Numbered from the stretch's first letter, positions 1 to 11,770 are shown. The stretch: DNA of 64,000 bases from Cryomorphaceae bacterium (GCA_003565555.1 PXBH01000054.1:17629-81628); one strand, 5' to 3'. A program made the numbers and translations. The notes: generated by a model from the letters alone, not told the origin.

Positions 1-3000
1 CCGTCTTTCACAAAAAGTTCAGATCCGTAAGGAATATTGCTGGTGGCAATGACGATTCCCGTCTTTTTATCGATGAGTTTCATCTCGCCCGAACGCCCTA
101 CGACGATGGTCTTCTTCTCACCGTCTGCCATAGTCTGCTCCACATCGCGAATTTCTTCGAACTCAATAATTCCGTCCGCTTTCGCTTTGATTTCTGACTC
201 GTCAGCAATGTTAGAAGCTGTACCTCCCACGTGGAAGGTACGCAGGGTAAGCTGTGTACCCGGCTCACCGATAGACTGAGCGGCAATAACACCGACGGCT
301 TCACCTTTCTGAACCATGCGTCCCGAAGCCAAGTTGCGTCCGTAACACTTCGCACAAACGCCGCGCTCGAGCTCACAGGTCAGTACCGACCTGATCTCAA
401 CTTCCTCGATACCTGCAGAATCAATGGCTATAGCAGCATCCTCTTTGATCTCCTCACCTTCTGCAACAATTACCTCGCCCGTTTCCGGGTGAACCACATC
501 ATGCAGGGAAGTACGTCCGAGAATACGGTCGTAGAGGGTCTCTACGATTTCTTCATTCTTCTTCAAGGCTGTAGCGGTAAGTCCGCGGAGGGTACCGCAA
601 TCCTCACCGAGAATCACAACATCTTGTGCCACATCTACCAATCGACGTGTGAGGTAACCCGCATCCGCCGTCTTGAGTGCAGTATCGGCAAGACCTTTAC
701 GCGCACCGTGCGTGGAGATGAAGTATTCCAGAATGGAGAGGCCTTCCTTAAAGTTGGAGAGAATCGGGTTTTCGATGATATCCTGCCCGCCCGTAGCACT
801 CGATTTCTGCGGTTTTGCCATAAGGCCCCGCATTCCTGAGAGCTGGCGGATCTGCTCTTTTGATCCCCTTGCGCCCGAATCAAACATCATGTAGATCGAA
901 TTGAAGCCTTGGTTGTCGCTTTTCAGACGATCCATCAGAATATTGGTGAGCTTGGAGTTCGTATGCGTCCAGATATCAATGATCTGATTGTAGCGCTCGT
1001 TATTGGTAATAAGCCCCAGTCCGTAGTTGTCCAGCACGGCCTTCACCTCCTCGGTAGCCTTTGCCACGAGGATTTCTTTCTCCGGCGGAATGATTACATC
1101 ATTGAGGTTGAATGAAAGTCCTCCCGAGAATGCCGTGTTGAATCCCAAGGACTTAATGTCATCCAAGAATTGAGCACAGCGTGCCATCCCGACTACTTTG
1201 AGCACTTCACCGATAATGTCTCGAAGCGCCTTTTTGGTGAGCACTTGATTGATAAAACCGGCTTCATTGGGCACGTGCTTGTTGAAAAGCACCCGACCCG
1301 TAGTGGTCTCAAGAATTTCACTGTTACCGTCGGGATCTGTGAAGCGGAATTTGATATGGGCGTGTAGGTCCAGCTTGCCTTCATTGTAGGCAATTTCCAC
1401 TTCTTCAGTGTCGTAGAATGTACCGCCTTCGCCTTTCACAATATGGTCACCCTCGGTCTTACGGCCTTTGGTGATGTAGTAGAGTCCGAGTACCATATCC
1501 TGCGAAGGAACGGCAATCGGGGCTCCGTTGGCCGGGTTGAGAATATTGTGCGAAGCGATCATCAGCATTTGCGCTTCGAGTATGGCAGCATTGCCCAAAG
1601 GAAGGTGCACTGCCATTTGGTCGCCGTCAAAGTCGGCATTAAAAGCCGTACATACGAGCGGGTGAAGCTGGATGGCTTTTCCCTCGATCATTTTGGGCTG
1701 AAAAGCCTGAATTCCCATCCTGTGCAGGGTCGGGGCACGGTTGAGGAGCACGGGGTGGCCTTTGAGTACATTTTCGAGAATATCCCAAACCACCGCCTCT
1801 TTGCGGTCTACAATCTTCTTCGCCGATTTCACTGTTTTCACAATACCGCGCTCGATCATTTTGCGAATGATAAAGGGCTTGTATAGCTCAGCAGCCATAT
1901 CTTTCGGCAGTCCGCACTCGTGGAGTTTCAGGTCCGGACCTACAACGATCACCGAACGGGCGGAATAATCCACACGCTTTCCGAGCAGGTTTTGTCGGAA
2001 ACGTCCCTGTTTTCCTTTCAGGCTGTCTGAAAGTGATTTCAAGGGTCGGTTTGATTCGGTTTTTACAGCACTGGATTTGCGCGAGTTGTCAAACAGAGAA
2101 TCCACGGACTCCTGAAGCATGCGCTTTTCATTCCTGAGGATGACTTCAGGGGCCTTGATTTCGATCAACCTTTTCAATCGGTTGTTTCGGATGATCACTC
2201 TTCGATAGAGGTCATTGAGGTCACTGGTGGCAAATCGACCGCCGTCGAGCGGAACCAAGGGGCGCAACTCGGGCGGAATTACGGGAACTACCTTGATAAT
2301 CATCCACTCGGGACGGTTCTCAATGCGTGAGTTGGCGTCTCGGAGTGCCTCAACCACCTGAAGACGTTTCAACGCCTCATTCTTTCGTTGCTGCGAAGTT
2401 TCCGTATCTGCCTTGTGGCGGAGTTCGTATGAAAGTCCGTCGAGGTCTGTACTTTTCAACAGGTCGTAAAGTGCATCTGCACCCATTTTGGCCACGAAGC
2501 GGTTAGGGTCTGCCTCATCGAGATATTGGTTTTCCTTGGGAAGGGTCTCGAGGATGTCGATGTACTCTTCTTCCGTGAGGAAATCCATCCGCTGCAGCGG
2601 CTCTCCCTCAATATTCACCGCCGGCCCCGGATTGATAACGACGTAGCGCTCGTAGTAAATGATCTGATCGAGCTTTTTGGTCGGCAGTCCCAGCAGGTAT
2701 CCGATTTTATTGGGCAGTGATTTGAAGTACCAGATGTGGGCCACGGGCACTACCAGAGAAATGTGTCCCATGCGCTCGCGCCGCACTTTCTTCTCCGTCA
2801 CTTCCACACCGCAACGGTCACATACGATGCCTTTGTAGCGAATTCTCTTGTACTTACCGCAGTGGCACTCGTAATCTTTTACCGGACCGAAGATGCGCTC
2901 GCAGAAAAGTCCGTCGCGCTCGGGCTTATAGGTTCGGTAATTGATCGTTTCGGGTTTCAGCACCTCTCCGTGGCTGCGCTCCAAAATCTGTTCGGGCGAA

Positions 3001-3062
3001 GACAGGCTGATGGTGATGCTGTTAAAATTCGCGTTGAGTTTATTTTCTTTTCTTAAGGCCAT
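1..3062 (-). CDS. rpoC: RNA polymerase subunit beta' (RpoC), 3' part missing at window edge
   Basis: Largest catalytic subunit of RNA polymerase. About 1020 residues are visible; the gene runs off the left edge, and roughly 400 C-terminal residues expected for the Bacteroidota protein are missing. The N-terminal zinc ribbon has cysteines near residues 66, 68, 81 and 84. The absolutely conserved Mg2+-binding NADFDGDQM motif begins near residue 475, with aspartates 477, 479 and 481. A second cysteine cluster ([14 protein letters not shown]) lies near residue 895. The ATG at 3062 follows the rpoB stop by 42 nt, so the two are surely co-transcribed. Family assignment is certain. Confidence 0.98.
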   Translation of the reverse strand, partial: MALRKENKLNANFNSITISLSSPEQILERSHGEVLKPETINYRTYKPERDGLFCERIFGPVKDYECHCGKYKRIRYKGIVCDRCGVEVTEKKVRRERMGHISLVVPVAHIWYFKSLPNKIGYLLGLPTKKLDQIIYYERYVVINPGPAVNIEGEPLQRMDFLTEEEYIDILETLPKENQYLDEADPNRFVAKMGADALYDLLKSTDLDGLSYELRHKADTETSQQRKNEALKRLQVVEALRDANSRIENRPEWMIIKVVPVIPPELRPLVPLDGGRFATSDLNDLYRRVIIRNNRLKRLIEIKAPEVILRNEKRMLQESVDSLFDNSRKSSAVKTESNRPLKSLSDSLKGKQGRFRQNLLGKRVDYSARSVIVVGPDLKLHECGLPKDMAAELYKPFIIRKMIERGIVKTVKSAKKIVDRKEAVVWDILENVLKGHPVLLNRAPTLHRMGIQAFQPKMIEGKAIQLHPLVCTAFNADFDGDQMAVHLPLGNAAILEAQMLMIASHNILNPANGAPIAVPSQDMVLGLYYITKGRKTEGDHIVKGEGGTFYDTEEVEIAYNEGKLDLHAHIKFRFTDPDGNSEILETTTGRVLFNKHVPNEAGFINQVLTKKALRDIIGEVLKVVGMARCAQFLDDIKSLGFNTAFSGGLSFNLNDVIIPPEKEILVAKATEEVKAVLDNYGLGLITNNERYNQIIDIWTHTNSKLTNILMDRLKSDNQGFNSIYMMFDSGARGSKEQIRQLSGMRGLMAKPQKSSATGGQDIIENPILSNFKEGLSILEYFISTHGARKGLADTALKTADAGYLTRRLVDVAQDVVILGEDCGTLRGLTATALKKNEEIVETLYDRILGRTSLHDVVHPETGEVIVAEGEEIKEDAAIAIDSAGIEEVEIRSVLTCELERGVCAKCYGRNLASGRMVQKGEAVGVIAAQSIGEPGTQLTLRTFHVGGTASNIADESEIKAKADGIIEFEEIRDVEQTMADGEKKTIVVGRSGEMKLIDKKTGIVIATSNIPYGSELFVKD

Positions 3063-3104
3063 CCTTGATTGTCTTTAAATGCGTTAAATCAGTCCTTCAC
3101 CCTC

Positions 3105-6100
3105 TTAGTCGAGTGATACGCTCAGTCCGAGACCGGCGAGCTCGTTCAGCAATACATTGAACGACTCGGGAATTCCGGGTTCGGGCATGTTTTCACCTTT
3201 CACGATCGCCTCGTAAGCCTTGGCACGGCCTACCACGTCGTCAGATTTTACGGTCAACACCTCACGGAGTATGTTCGATGCGCCGAAAGCTTCGAGCGCC
3301 CAAACTTCCATCTCTCCGAAGCGCTGGCCTCCGAACTGCGCCTTACCTCCCAGCGGTTGCTGTGTGATGAGCGAGTACGGTCCGATGGATCGCGCGTGCA
3401 TCTTGTCGTCTACCATGTGCGCCAGCTTCAGCATGTAAATCACGCCTACGGTAGCCGTTTGGTCAAAGTAGGTACCCGTACCTCCGTCTCGGAGTTTGGT
3501 CACACCGTAGCGCGGCACTCCGGCCTTGTCGGTGTACTCGTTGATTTGGTCGATGGTGGCACCGTCAAAAATCGGGGTGGCAAACTTCAGTCCGAGCTTC
3601 TGTCCGGCCCAGCCGAGAACGGTCTCATAAATCTGGCCGAGGTTCATTCGGGAAGGTACACCGAGCGGGTTCAATACGATGTCAACCTGCGTTCCGTCGT
3701 CGAGGAAAGGCATGTCTTCTTTTCGCACAATTTTGGCCACGATACCTTTGTTACCGTGGCGTCCCGCCATCTTATCCCCTACCTTCAGCTTACGCTTTTT
3801 GGCGATATAGACCTTGGCCAACTTGAGGATTCCGCTGGGGAGTTCATCCCCGATGGTAATCTGGAATTTCTCACGTTTGTAAGCTCCCGCGTAATCGTTG
3901 TACTTGATGTTGTAGTTGTGAATGAGGTTTTTTATCAGACTGTTGATGTGGTCATCAGTGGTCCACCTGCCGGGATTCACAATACTGTAATCAATGGCTG
4001 CCAAAGCTTTTTGGGTAAACTTCACCCCTTTTTTGATCAGCTCTTCTTTGAAGTTATTGAAAACGCCTTGAGAGGTTTTTCCGCTGACCAACTTGGAGAG
4101 TTTTTCGATCAACAAGTTTTTCAACTCCGCAGTCTCGCGGGCGAACTTCTTGTCGAGCTCTTCCACGATCACCTTCTCCTCTGACTTTTTCTTGGGCGAT
4201 TTCACTGCTTTCGCAAAAAGTTTCTTGTCGATGACCACACCGCGCAATGAAGGCGGCGCTTTCATGGACGCATCTTTTACGTCACCTGCCTTGTCGCCGA
4301 AGATGGCGCGAAGGAGCTTCTCCTCAGGCGAGGGGTCGGTTTCTCCCTTCGGCGTGATTTTTCCGATCAGGATATCACCCTCCTTGATCTCCGCACCGAT
4401 GCGGATCATTCCGTTCTCGTCGAGGTCTTTGGTAGCCTCTTCGCTTACGTTGGGAATATCAGGGGTGAGTTCTTCCTGACCGCGCTTGGTGTCGCGCACT
4501 TCGAGGATGTACTCGTCAATGTGGATCGAAGTAAAGATATCTTCGCGCACCACTTCTTCGGAAATCACAATGGCATCCTCGAAGTTGTATCCTTTCCAGG
4601 GCATGAAGGCTACTTTCAAGTTTCGACCGATAGCCAGCTCTCCCGCTTCGGTGGCATAGCCTTCGCTCAGCACTTGTCCTTTATGAACCTTCTGGCCTTT
4701 GCGAACAATGGGCCTGAGGTTGGCGGAAGTACCTTGGTTCGTTTTTTGAAACTTGATGAGCGAATATTCCTTGAGGTCATCATCGAAGCTTACCAATTTT
4801 TCTTCCTCATCGCGGTTGTAGCGCACCACGATCGTCTTTGCATCCACAGACTCTACCACACCGTCGCCCTCGGCAGTCACAAGCACGCGAGAGTCGCGTG
4901 CCACGAGCGGTTCAAGACCTGTGCCCACGACAGGAGCTTCCGGCCGAAGCAGCGGTACTGCCTGACGCATCATGTTGGACCCCATGAGCGCACGGTTGGC
5001 ATCGTCATGCTCGAGGAAGGGAATAAGTGAGGCTGCAATAGAGGCAATTTGGTTGGGTGCCACATCGATCAAGTCGATTTTCTGCGGCGCCACCACCGGG
5101 AAGTCTCCCTCTTTTCGGGCCTTGACAGTTTCTGTCTCAAATTCTCCTTTCGGGTTCACTTGGGCATTGGCCTGTGCGATCATTTTCTGATCTTCCTCTT
5201 CGGCACTGAGGAAGAGAGGCTCCTCTTTCAGGTTCACCTTTCCGTCCTTCACATTTCTGTAAGGGGTTTCAATGAATCCAAGCCTGTTAATCTTGGCAAA
5301 TACGCAAAGCGAAGAAATCAGACCGATATTCGGTCCTTCAGGCGTTTCGATGGTACAGAGGCGACCGTAGTGGGTGTAGTGTACGTCACGAACCTCAAAC
5401 CCGGCACGCTCGCGGGAGAGACCTCCCGGTCCGAGCGCTGACATGCGGCGTTTATGCGTTACCTCTGCCAGCGGATTGGTCTGGTCCATGAACTGGGACA
5501 GCTGATTGGTCCCGAAAAAGCTGTTGATCACCGACGAGAGTGTCTTGGCGTTGATCAGGTCGGTAGGTGTAAACACCTCGTTGTCGCGGACATTCATTCG
5601 CTCGCGAATGGTACGGGCCATACGGGCCAGACCTACGCCGAATTGATTGTGCAGCTGCTCTCCGACGGTACGAACGCGGCGGTTGCTCAAGTGGTCAATG
5701 TCGTCGACATCGGTATTTGAGTTCACCAAGTCGATCAGATACTTGATGATTTTAATGATGTCCTCACGTGTCAGTGTGCGCTCTTCGAAGCCGGTATCCA
5801 CACCGAGTTTCTTGTTAATTCTGAAGCGGCCTACCTCTCCGAGGTCGTAACGCGTTTCGGAAAAGAAGAGTTTGTCAATCACGCCCCTTGCCGTATCCAG
5901 ATCCGGCGGCTCCGCATTTCTCAGCTGGCGGTAGATGTGCTCCACCGCTTCTTTCTCCGAGTTGGAAGTGTCTTTCTGAAGCGTATTATAAATGATCGAG
6001 AAGTCAGCTGCATTGATATTCTCTTTGTGCAGGATCACTGTTTTGGCGCCCGATTCGAGAATCTGCTCAATATGCGTTTCTTCGATGATGGTTTCGCGGT

Positions 6101-6920
6101 CGATGATCACTTCGTTACGCTCGATCGATACCACCTCTCCCGTGTCTTCATCCACAAAATCTTCGATCCAAGATTTGAGAACACGTGCGGCAAGCTTTCT
6201 GCCGATCAGTTTTTTCGCACCCGTTTTTGTCACCTTCACCTCATCGGCGAGGTCAAATATTTCGAGGATGTCCTTGTCACTCTCGAAACCGATGGCCCGA
6301 AGCAAGGTTGTTACGGGCAATTTCTTTTTTCGGTCAATGTACGCGTACATCACTGCATTGATATCCGTCGCGAATTCAATCCATGAACCTTTGAAAGGGA
6401 TGACACGGGCCGAGTACAGTTTGGTACCGTTTGCGTGTCGGCTCTGGCCGAAAAACACACCCGGAGAGCGGTGCAGCTGAGATACGATGACCCTTTCGGC
6501 ACCGTTGATCACGAAAGAACCCCTGGGCGTCATGTAGGGAATAGTCCCCAAGTAGACATCCTGAACAATCGTTTCAAAATCCTCGTGTTCGGGGTCGGTA
6601 CAGTAAAGCTTCAATTTTGCCTTAAGCGGCACAGCGTAGGTCAATCCGCGCTCAACACATTCTTGTATGCTGTATCGCGGCGGGTCGATAAAGTAGTCGA
6701 GGAACTCAAGCACGAACTGATTTCTGGTATCAGTGATGGGGAAGTTTTCGCTGAAAACTTTGTACAACCCTTCATGCTCCCTGTCTTCCGGGTTGGTGTC
6801 GAGCTGGAAAAATTCTTGAAACGACTTTAACTGAACTTCGAGGAAATCAGGATAATCGATCAGGTGACGACTCGAAGCAAAATTGATGCGTTCGCCGGTG
6901 GATTTCGTTAGTGTGGCCAA
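3105..6920 (-). CDS. rpoB: RNA polymerase subunit beta (RpoB)
   Basis: Second large subunit of RNA polymerase, 1271 residues, full length for Bacteroidota. The rifampicin pocket is visible around residues 475-500 ([10 protein letters not shown], then [13 protein letters not shown]) with the usual Asp, His and Ser at the classic resistance positions, so it looks wild type. The C-terminal switch/clamp segment [18 protein letters not shown] is intact. The start is a TTG at 6920: no in-frame ATG or GTG lies between it and the upstream in-frame TAA, and the protein aligns from memory with other flavobacterial RpoB N-termini at this point. It sits between rplL (131 nt upstream, with a hairpin in the gap) and rpoC. 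Confidence 0.98.
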   Translation of the reverse strand: MATLTKSTGERINFASSRHLIDYPDFLEVQLKSFQEFFQLDTNPEDREHEGLYKVFSENFPITDTRNQFVLEFLDYFIDPPRYSIQECVERGLTYAVPLKAKLKLYCTDPEHEDFETIVQDVYLGTIPYMTPRGSFVINGAERVIVSQLHRSPGVFFGQSRHANGTKLYSARVIPFKGSWIEFATDINAVMYAYIDRKKKLPVTTLLRAIGFESDKDILEIFDLADEVKVTKTGAKKLIGRKLAARVLKSWIEDFVDEDTGEVVSIERNEVIIDRETIIEETHIEQILESGAKTVILHKENINAADFSIIYNTLQKDTSNSEKEAVEHIYRQLRNAEPPDLDTARGVIDKLFFSETRYDLGEVGRFRINKKLGVDTGFEERTLTREDIIKIIKYLIDLVNSNTDVDDIDHLSNRRVRTVGEQLHNQFGVGLARMARTIRERMNVRDNEVFTPTDLINAKTLSSVINSFFGTNQLSQFMDQTNPLAEVTHKRRMSALGPGGLSRERAGFEVRDVHYTHYGRLCTIETPEGPNIGLISSLCVFAKINRLGFIETPYRNVKDGKVNLKEEPLFLSAEEEDQKMIAQANAQVNPKGEFETETVKARKEGDFPVVAPQKIDLIDVAPNQIASIAASLIPFLEHDDANRALMGSNMMRQAVPLLRPEAPVVGTGLEPLVARDSRVLVTAEGDGVVESVDAKTIVVRYNRDEEEKLVSFDDDLKEYSLIKFQKTNQGTSANLRPIVRKGQKVHKGQVLSEGYATEAGELAIGRNLKVAFMPWKGYNFEDAIVISEEVVREDIFTSIHIDEYILEVRDTKRGQEELTPDIPNVSEEATKDLDENGMIRIGAEIKEGDILIGKITPKGETDPSPEEKLLRAIFGDKAGDVKDASMKAPPSLRGVVIDKKLFAKAVKSPKKKSEEKVIVEELDKKFARETAELKNLLIEKLSKLVSGKTSQGVFNNFKEELIKKGVKFTQKALAAIDYSIVNPGRWTTDDHINSLIKNLIHNYNIKYNDYAGAYKREKFQITIGDELPSGILKLAKVYIAKKRKLKVGDKMAGRHGNKGIVAKIVRKEDMPFLDDGTQVDIVLNPLGVPSRMNLGQIYETVLGWAGQKLGLKFATPIFDGATIDQINEYTDKAGVPRYGVTKLRDGGTGTYFDQTATVGVIYMLKLAHMVDDKMHARSIGPYSLITQQPLGGKAQFGGQRFGEMEVWALEAFGASNILREVLTVKSDDVVGRAKAYEAIVKGENMPEPGIPESFNVLLNELAGLGLSVSLD

Positions 6921-6969
6921 GACAATGAGATTTATGGTTTAATTAGAACGCGGTGACAATACAAGCGGA

Positions 6970-7015
6970 CTTGTCATAAAAAGGTTTAGCCCACCACGCC
7001 GGAGCGTGGTGAGCT
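6970..7015 (-). terminator. rplL-rpoB intergenic hairpin, attenuator-like
   Basis: The gap between rplL and rpoB holds an inverted repeat at 6988-7015: arms of about 12 nt around the loop TCCG on the minus strand, with core CACCACGC/GCGTGGTG. It is followed about 5 nt later by TTTTT. This resembles a weak intrinsic terminator. In E. coli the same gap contains a partial terminator and processing site that lowers rpoBC expression relative to the ribosomal protein genes. A similar role here is inference. Confidence 0.55.
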
Positions 7016-7051
7016 ACACCTTAACAATTGATGTGCAAAGTGTTGAGTTTC

Positions 7052-7432
7052 TTACTTGAGCTCAACTTCTGCACCGGCTTCTTCGAGTTGTGATTTAAGC
7101 GACTCTGCTTCCTCTTTGGAAACACCCTCCTTAACAGGAGCGGGAGCGCTGTCAACCACAGCTTTGGCTTCTTTCAAGCCAAGGCCGGTGAGTTCTTTCA
7201 CGAGTTTTACAACCCCGAGCTTAGATCCGCCCGGCGCTTTCAGGATTACGTCGAAAGAAGACTGTGCTTCTTCAGCAGCACCATCGCCGCCGCCCGCACC
7301 GGGACCTGCTACTACCGCAGCTGCTGCCGCGGGCTCGATGCCGTGCTCTTCTTTCAGGTAGGTTGCCAATTCGTTTACTTCTTTTACCGTTAGGCCAACG
7401 AGTTGGTCGCCTAGTGTTTTAACGTCTGCCAT
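7052..7432 (-). CDS. rplL: 50S ribosomal protein L7/L12
   Basis: Stalk protein that recruits translation GTPases to the ribosome. It has 126 residues: an N-terminal dimerisation helix (about 1-35), an Ala/Gly/Pro-rich hinge (about 36-55) and the conserved C-terminal domain with FDVILKAPG and the [15 protein letters not shown] helix. The ATG is at 7432. It follows rplJ by 49 nt, matching the usual L10-L12 gene pair whose products form the stalk complex. Confidence 0.98.
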   Translation of the reverse strand: MADVKTLGDQLVGLTVKEVNELATYLKEEHGIEPAAAAAVVAGPGAGGGDGAAEEAQSSFDVILKAPGGSKLGVVKLVKELTGLGLKEAKAVVDSAPAPVKEGVSKEEAESLKSQLEEAGAEVELK

Positions 7433-7481
7433 TTTATTTGATTTTAAGTTTGTAGGTCAGTTGTTGTTGTTTGAAAAAAAT

Positions 7482-8000
7482 TTAACGCTCTGAAAGTGTC
7501 TTCACGAGACCTGCTACGGTATTTCCTCCTGACTTCAGTGCGCCGACCACGTTTTGGATCGGAGATTGGAGCAGGGTAATTACCTCGCCGATGAGCTCTT
7601 CTCGCGACTTGATTTCCGTCAGCGTTTGGAGTTGGTCATCGCCTGTGAAGCACATTTCTTCAACGTAAGCCCCTTTCAATAAGGGCTTGGGATGTTTCTT
7701 TCTGAACTCTTTGATCAGTTTGGCCGGTGCGTTTCCGGTGTCTGACAGCATTACGGCCGTCGGACCGGCGAGCACGTCGTACAATCCTGAAAAGTCTTTG
7801 CCTTCAACACGTTCAAAAGCCTTTTTCAACAGGGTATTTTTCACCACGTTGAGCTTTATTCCTTTGTCGAAGCAAGTCCTTCTCAAGCTTGAGGTTGCCT
7901 CTGCATCGAGCTCTGAAGTATCGGCCAGATACACAACGTCGTTTTCAGCGAGTGTCAAGGCCAAGTCTTCAATGAGTTGATTCTTTTCAGCTTTTGTCAT
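7482..8000 (-). CDS. rplJ: 50S ribosomal protein L10
   Basis: Anchors L7/L12 dimers to 23S rRNA at the stalk base. It has 172 residues, the usual length. The N-terminal rRNA-binding globular part contains the VVKNTLLKKA motif. The C-terminal helix that binds L12 dimers is present (residues about 130-172). Spacing to the rplA stop is 18 nt, so it is translated within the L11-L1-L10-L12 operon. The short gap leaves no room for a long L10-binding leader of the E. coli type. Confidence 0.98.
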   Translation of the reverse strand: MTKAEKNQLIEDLALTLAENDVVYLADTSELDAEATSSLRRTCFDKGIKLNVVKNTLLKKAFERVEGKDFSGLYDVLAGPTAVMLSDTGNAPAKLIKEFRKKHPKPLLKGAYVEEMCFTGDDQLQTLTEIKSREELIGEVITLLQSPIQNVVGALKSGGNTVAGLVKTLSER

Positions 8001-8018
8001 TTTTTACTTGTTAAACCG

Positions 8019-8711
8019 TTAAGCACTTGCCGCTTTCGTTTCGACTTTGATTCCGGGCGACATCGTAGCGCTCATAGAAATGCTCTTGATGTAGGTTCCT
8101 TTCGCTGCGGAAGGCTTGAGCTTCATCAACGTAGAGATTACCTCAGAGGCATTTTCTTTGATTTTTTGCGCGTCAAATGATGTCTTTCCGACGGTAGCGT
8201 GAATGATTCCGTATTTATCCACTTTAAAGTCGATTTTACCGGCTTTCACATCTTGTACCGCTTTGGCCACATCCATAGTCACCGTTCCCGTTTTGGGGTT
8301 GGGCATAAGACCGCGCGGACCGAGAATTCGGCCGAGGGCTCCTACCTTTCCCATCACGTTCGGAGTAGTGATGATTACATCTACATCGGTCCAGCCGCCC
8401 TTGATCTTCTCAACGTACTCATCCAATCCCACAAAGTCAGCACCGGCCTCGGTGGCTTCGGCTTCTTTATCGGGAGTGCAGAGTACAAGAACACGAACGT
8501 CCTTTCCGGTACCGTGTGGCAAAGAGACACTGCCCCTCACCATCTGGTTTGCTTTTCTCGGGTCAACACCGAGGCGCACAGCGATATCCACGGAAGCGTC
8601 GAATTTGGTACCGGAAATTTCTTTCACGATTCCTGATGCTTCTTCAAGTGTATATGCTTTGGCCGCGTCGTATTTTCCCAACGCTTCTTTTCGTTTTTTT
8701 GAAACTCGCAT
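8019..8711 (-). CDS. rplA: 50S ribosomal protein L1
   Basis: Builds the mobile L1 stalk at the E site and helps eject deacylated tRNA. It has 230 residues and is full length. The signature region [20 protein letters not shown] lies in the middle of the protein, and the C-terminal [12 protein letters not shown] segment is intact. The ATG is at 8711, 18 nt after the rplK stop. In other bacteria L1 autoregulates the L11-L1 message; I see no obvious mimic site upstream of rplK here. Confidence 0.98.
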   Translation of the reverse strand: MRVSKKRKEALGKYDAAKAYTLEEASGIVKEISGTKFDASVDIAVRLGVDPRKANQMVRGSVSLPHGTGKDVRVLVLCTPDKEAEATEAGADFVGLDEYVEKIKGGWTDVDVIITTPNVMGKVGALGRILGPRGLMPNPKTGTVTMDVAKAVQDVKAGKIDFKVDKYGIIHATVGKTSFDAQKIKENASEVISTLMKLKPSAAKGTYIKSISMSATMSPGIKVETKAASA

Positions 8712-8729
8712 AGAAAACAGTTTTTACCG

Positions 8730-9167
8730 TTAAAAGGGTTTTTGGCCCTTTATATTTAGTCCCATACTACGTGCGGTCCCCGCAACCATCTTCATTGCAG
8801 ATTCGACTGTAAAGGCATTGAGGTCAGACATCTTATCTTCGGCAATTGCTTTCACCTGATCCCAGGTTACACTGCCGACTTTCAGCCTGTTCGACTCCGC
8901 CGAACCTGATTTGATTTTGGCCGCTTCCTTGAGCTGTACAGCCGCCGGAGGGGTTTTCACGATAAAGTCAAAAGACTTATCGCCGTACACGGTAATTACT
9001 ACGGGCAAAACTTTTCCAGCTTGTTCTTGTGTACGGGCATTGAACTGCTTGCAGAACTCCATGATATTCACGCCTTTCGCGCCCAATGCGGGCCCTACGG
9101 GAGGTGAAGGATTGGCAGCGCCGCCTTTCACTTGCAGTTTAATCATGCCGGTTACTTCTCTAGCCAT
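8730..9167 (-). CDS. rplK: 50S ribosomal protein L11
   Basis: Part of the GTPase-associated centre at the L7/L12 stalk base. It has 145 residues. The N-terminal proline-rich segment [20 protein letters not shown] is diagnostic, and the C-terminal rRNA-binding domain ends in [12 protein letters not shown]. The ATG is at 9167, preceded by a 99-nt gap after nusG in which I see no TAnnTTTG promoter element, so it probably depends on upstream transcription. Confidence 0.98.
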   Translation of the reverse strand: MAREVTGMIKLQVKGGAANPSPPVGPALGAKGVNIMEFCKQFNARTQEQAGKVLPVVITVYGDKSFDFIVKTPPAAVQLKEAAKIKSGSAESNRLKVGSVTWDQVKAIAEDKMSDLNAFTVESAMKMVAGTARSMGLNIKGQKPF

Positions 9168-9266
9168 TTAAGTTTTCGTTTAGTATATATTGATTCGGTC
9201 TTGAGCTTGGAAGCATTCCGCATCTCACATGTTGCGAAAAGCAGACCGTTGAATCCGTATTGTTTT

Positions 9267-9821
9267 TCAGCTTTCTTTCTCCACTTGCATGTAGCCGAGT
9301 TCGAGCGGCGTTTTTCTTCCGAAAATCTTCACCATCACTTTCAGCTTTTTCTTCTCTTCGTTCACCTCTTCGATTACGCCGTTAAAGTTATTGAAAGGCC
9401 CGTCGATGACCTTCACGCTTTCGCCCACGGTATAAGGGATATTGATCTCCTCTTCGCTGTCGGCAAGTTCGTCTACCTTGCCGAGAATTCGGTTGATCTC
9501 GGAGGTGCGCAAGGGAACGGGGTCTCCTCCCTTTTCCGCTCCGAGAAATCCGATCACATTATTAACGCCCCTGATCAGGTGAGGAACCTCGCCTACCAGT
9601 TCGGCTTCGATGATCACATAACCCGGAAAAAAGTTTCGCTCCTTGCTGACTTTCTTTCCGTTGCGGATTTGAAATACCTTTTCTGTCGGGATAAGTACCT
9701 GCGATACATGGTCCTGAAGGTTGGCACGACTTACTTCGAGCTCGATAAGCTCTTTCGCACGTTTTTCCTTGCCGCTCACGGCGCGGACCACATACCACTT
9801 TTTACCCGTTGATTCTGTCAT
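9267..9821 (-). CDS. nusG: Transcription termination/antitermination protein NusG
   Basis: Universal transcription elongation factor that binds the RNA polymerase clamp and links it to Rho or ribosomal protein S10. It has 184 residues from the ATG at 9821 ([17 protein letters not shown]), the usual flavobacterial N-terminus. The NGN domain spans about 8-115 and contains [10 protein letters not shown]. The C-terminal KOW domain ([18 protein letters not shown]) spans about 130-182. An alternative ATG at 9848 would overlap the secE stop in a TGATG arrangement and add nine residues. Order secE-nusG-rplK is the universal one. Confidence 0.96.
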   Translation of the reverse strand: MTESTGKKWYVVRAVSGKEKRAKELIELEVSRANLQDHVSQVLIPTEKVFQIRNGKKVSKERNFFPGYVIIEAELVGEVPHLIRGVNNVIGFLGAEKGGDPVPLRTSEINRILGKVDELADSEEEINIPYTVGESVKVIDGPFNNFNGVIEEVNEEKKKLKVMVKIFGRKTPLELGYMQVEKES

Positions 9822-9847
9822 AACTGCTGCGTTTGATGTCGATGTCA

Positions 9848-10078
9848 TCAGCCCAGTGCCTGATAGATATACCCGAGGATTCCCCTCCAGGTAAATCCGT
9901 CGCCCGTGGCTACGTTGAAACCGAAGATGTAATCCATAAGGAATATGATGAGCGCTATGATCACGGAAGCAATCAAGACGAGGATGCTGCTGCTTTGGAG
10001 CTGTTTCCAAGAAGGCCAGGTCACTTTGTGCACCAGCTCATCGTATGATTCTCTGAAGGTTGTCTTTAAGCTTGCCAC
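9848..10078 (-). CDS. secE: Preprotein translocase subunit SecE
   Basis: Small essential subunit clamping the SecY channel. From a GTG at 10078 the protein has 76 residues: the conserved cytoplasmic amphipathic helix ([17 protein letters not shown]) and one membrane segment (about 30-53), the standard single-TM form. An upstream ATG at 10123 would put the start inside tRNA-Trp and add 15 residues unlike SecE, so I reject it. No other in-frame ATG, GTG or TTG precedes the conserved helix. Only 12 nt separate the start from the tRNA 3' end. Confidence 0.9.
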   Translation of the reverse strand: MASLKTTFRESYDELVHKVTWPSWKQLQSSSILVLIASVIIALIIFLMDYIFGFNVATGDGFTWRGILGYIYQALG

Positions 10079-10090
10079 TTTGTCTAGGTT

Positions 10091-10166
10091 TGGCACGGGT
10101 GGAGAGACTCGAACTCCCGACACCTGGTTTTGGAGACCAGTGCTCTGCCAACTGAGCTACACCCGT
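10091..10166 (-). tRNA. tRNA-Trp (CCA anticodon)
   Basis: Cloverleaf on the minus strand: acceptor stem ACGGGTG (10166-10160) pairs with CACCCGT (10101-10095). D-arm, anticodon CCA in the loop CTCCAAA, and T-arm GTTCGAGTC are all visible. The 3' CCA is genome-encoded (10093-10091), unlike the four tRNAs upstream of tuf. It lies between tuf and secE, so its processing should release the 5' end of the secE message. Confidence 0.96.
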
Positions 10167-10231
10167 TTATTGACAGGGAAAGGTGAACACCCTGCCGGGC
10201 GTTCACCTTCACCGTCAAAGGTTATTTCAAA

Positions 10232-11419
10232 TTACTCTACAATCTCGGTAACCTGACCTGCGCCTACCGTACGACCGCCTTCGCGGATCGCAAATCGGAG
10301 GCCCTTGTCCATGGCCACGGGAACGATGAGTTCTACATCAATCGTTACGTTGTCACCGGGCATTACCATTTCGCGACCTTCGGGGAGGTTGATCTCACCT
10401 GTCACGTCCGTAGTACGGAAGTAGAACTGGGGACGGTACTTGTTGTGGAAGGGAGTGTGGCGTCCGCCTTCTTCTTTCTTCAACACGTAAATCTCTCCCT
10501 TAAACTTGGTGTGAGGAGTGATCGATCCCGGCTTGGCGATTACCATACCGCGCTTGATGGCTTTTTTCTCAATTCCGCGGAGGAGAAGACCTACGTTGTC
10601 TCCGGCTTCACCTCTGTTGAGAATTTTGCGGAACATCTCAACACCTGTTACTACAGACTTGAGTTTTTCCACTTGCATACCTATGATCTCAACTTCCTCG
10701 CCTGAGTTCACAACGCCGGTTTCGATACGGCCGGTAGCTACGGTTCCGCGACCTGTGATTGAGAATACATCCTCAACCGGCATCAGGAAGGGCTTGTCGA
10801 TGTCACGAGGAGGCATTTCGATCCAAGTGTCAACGGCATCCATCAGCTCTTCAACAGTTTTGGTCCACTTGTCGTTGCCTTCGAGTGCGCCGAGGGCAGA
10901 ACCCAAAATTACGGGAGTGTTGTCACCGTCGTAGTCATAGAAAGAAAGGAGCTCACGCACTTCCATTTCTACGAGCTCGAGGAGCTCTTCGTCATCAACG
11001 AGGTCTACTTTGTTCAGGAAGACTACAATGCGGGGCACACCCACCTGACGTCCGAGAAGAATGTGCTCGCGCGTCTGGGGCATCGGTCCGTCCGTAGCAG
11101 CTACTACGAGGATAGCGCCGTCCATCTGGGCAGCACCTGTTACCATATTCTTTACGTAGTCGGCGTGACCGGGACAGTCTACGTGAGCGTAGTGACGGTT
11201 TGCCGTAGTGTATTCTACGTGTGAAGTGTTAATGGTGATACCGCGCTCTTTTTCTTCGGGAGCGTTGTCAATGGCATCGAAGCTTTTCAGCTCTGACAAG
11301 CCTTTAGAGGCAAGAACGGTTGTAATCGCTGCCGTCAGGGTCGTTTTACCGTGGTCAACGTGTCCGATGGTACCTATGTTAAGGTGCGGCTTGGAGCGAT
11401 CAAATGTTTCTTTAGCCAT
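10232..11419 (-). CDS. tuf: Elongation factor Tu
   Basis: GTPase that delivers aminoacyl-tRNA to the ribosome; 395 residues, full length. The G1 motif GHVDHGKT lies near residues 19-26, DCPGH near 80-84 and NKVD near 135-138. Domains 2 and 3 are intact and the protein ends in [10 protein letters not shown]. The ATG is at 11419. It is embedded between tRNA-Thr(GGT) and tRNA-Trp in the same transcription direction, the tufB-type context. No second tuf lies in the window. Confidence 0.98.
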   Translation of the reverse strand: MAKETFDRSKPHLNIGTIGHVDHGKTTLTAAITTVLASKGLSELKSFDAIDNAPEEKERGITINTSHVEYTTANRHYAHVDCPGHADYVKNMVTGAAQMDGAILVVAATDGPMPQTREHILLGRQVGVPRIVVFLNKVDLVDDEELLELVEMEVRELLSFYDYDGDNTPVILGSALGALEGNDKWTKTVEELMDAVDTWIEMPPRDIDKPFLMPVEDVFSITGRGTVATGRIETGVVNSGEEVEIIGMQVEKLKSVVTGVEMFRKILNRGEAGDNVGLLLRGIEKKAIKRGMVIAKPGSITPHTKFKGEIYVLKKEEGGRHTPFHNKYRPQFYFRTTDVTGEINLPEGREMVMPGDNVTIDVELIVPVAMDKGLRFAIREGGRTVGAGQVTEIVE

Positions 11420-11481
11420 AGTTGGGAATTTTAAGTGGTTATTTGGTTCTGTATATCAAAAGTGCAATAGTGCCGTACGTG

Positions 11482-11553
11482 AGCCAATGACGGGAATTGA
11501 ACCCGTGACCTCTTCCTTACCAAGGAAGCGCTCTACCCCTGAGCTACATCGGC
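11482..11553 (-). tRNA. tRNA-Thr (GGT anticodon)
   Basis: Acceptor stem GCCGATG (11553-11547) pairs with CATTGGC (11489-11483) with one G-U pair; the discriminator is U at 11482. The anticodon loop is TTGGTAA on the stem CTTCC/GGAAG. CCA is not encoded. It is the last of the four tRNAs before tuf, the position of thrT in E. coli. Confidence 0.96.
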
Positions 11554-11560
11554 TTAAATA

Positions 11561-11634
<74 letters not shown>

Positions 11635-11658
11635 TTCTGAAGCCTGAAAATTAAAGAG

Positions 11659-11740
11659 TGGGGAGAGCAGGATTCGAACCTACGAAGCCGTTGGCAACAG
11701 ATTTACAGTCTGTCCTCGTTGACCGCTTGAGTATCTCCCC
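11659..11740 (-). tRNA. tRNA-Tyr (GTA anticodon)
   Basis: Class II tRNA with a long variable arm. The acceptor GGGGAGA (11740-11734) pairs with TCTCCCC (11666-11660), and the discriminator is A at 11659. The anticodon GTA sits in the loop between CAGA and TCTG. CCA is not encoded. It is second in the Thr-Tyr-Gly-Thr cluster. Confidence 0.95.
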
Positions 11741-11770
11741 AATTCTAATCATTTTTAATATAAAACAGAG

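Noticed and set aside
3357..4184. Long open frame antisense to rpoB (275 codons)
   Set aside because: It is the complement of a highly conserved coding region with strong codon bias; no family resemblance and no start context. Similar antisense frames lie opposite most long genes here.
9822..10010. N-terminal extension of NusG to 10010
   Set aside because: It would overlap most of secE in another frame and adds residues unlike any NusG.
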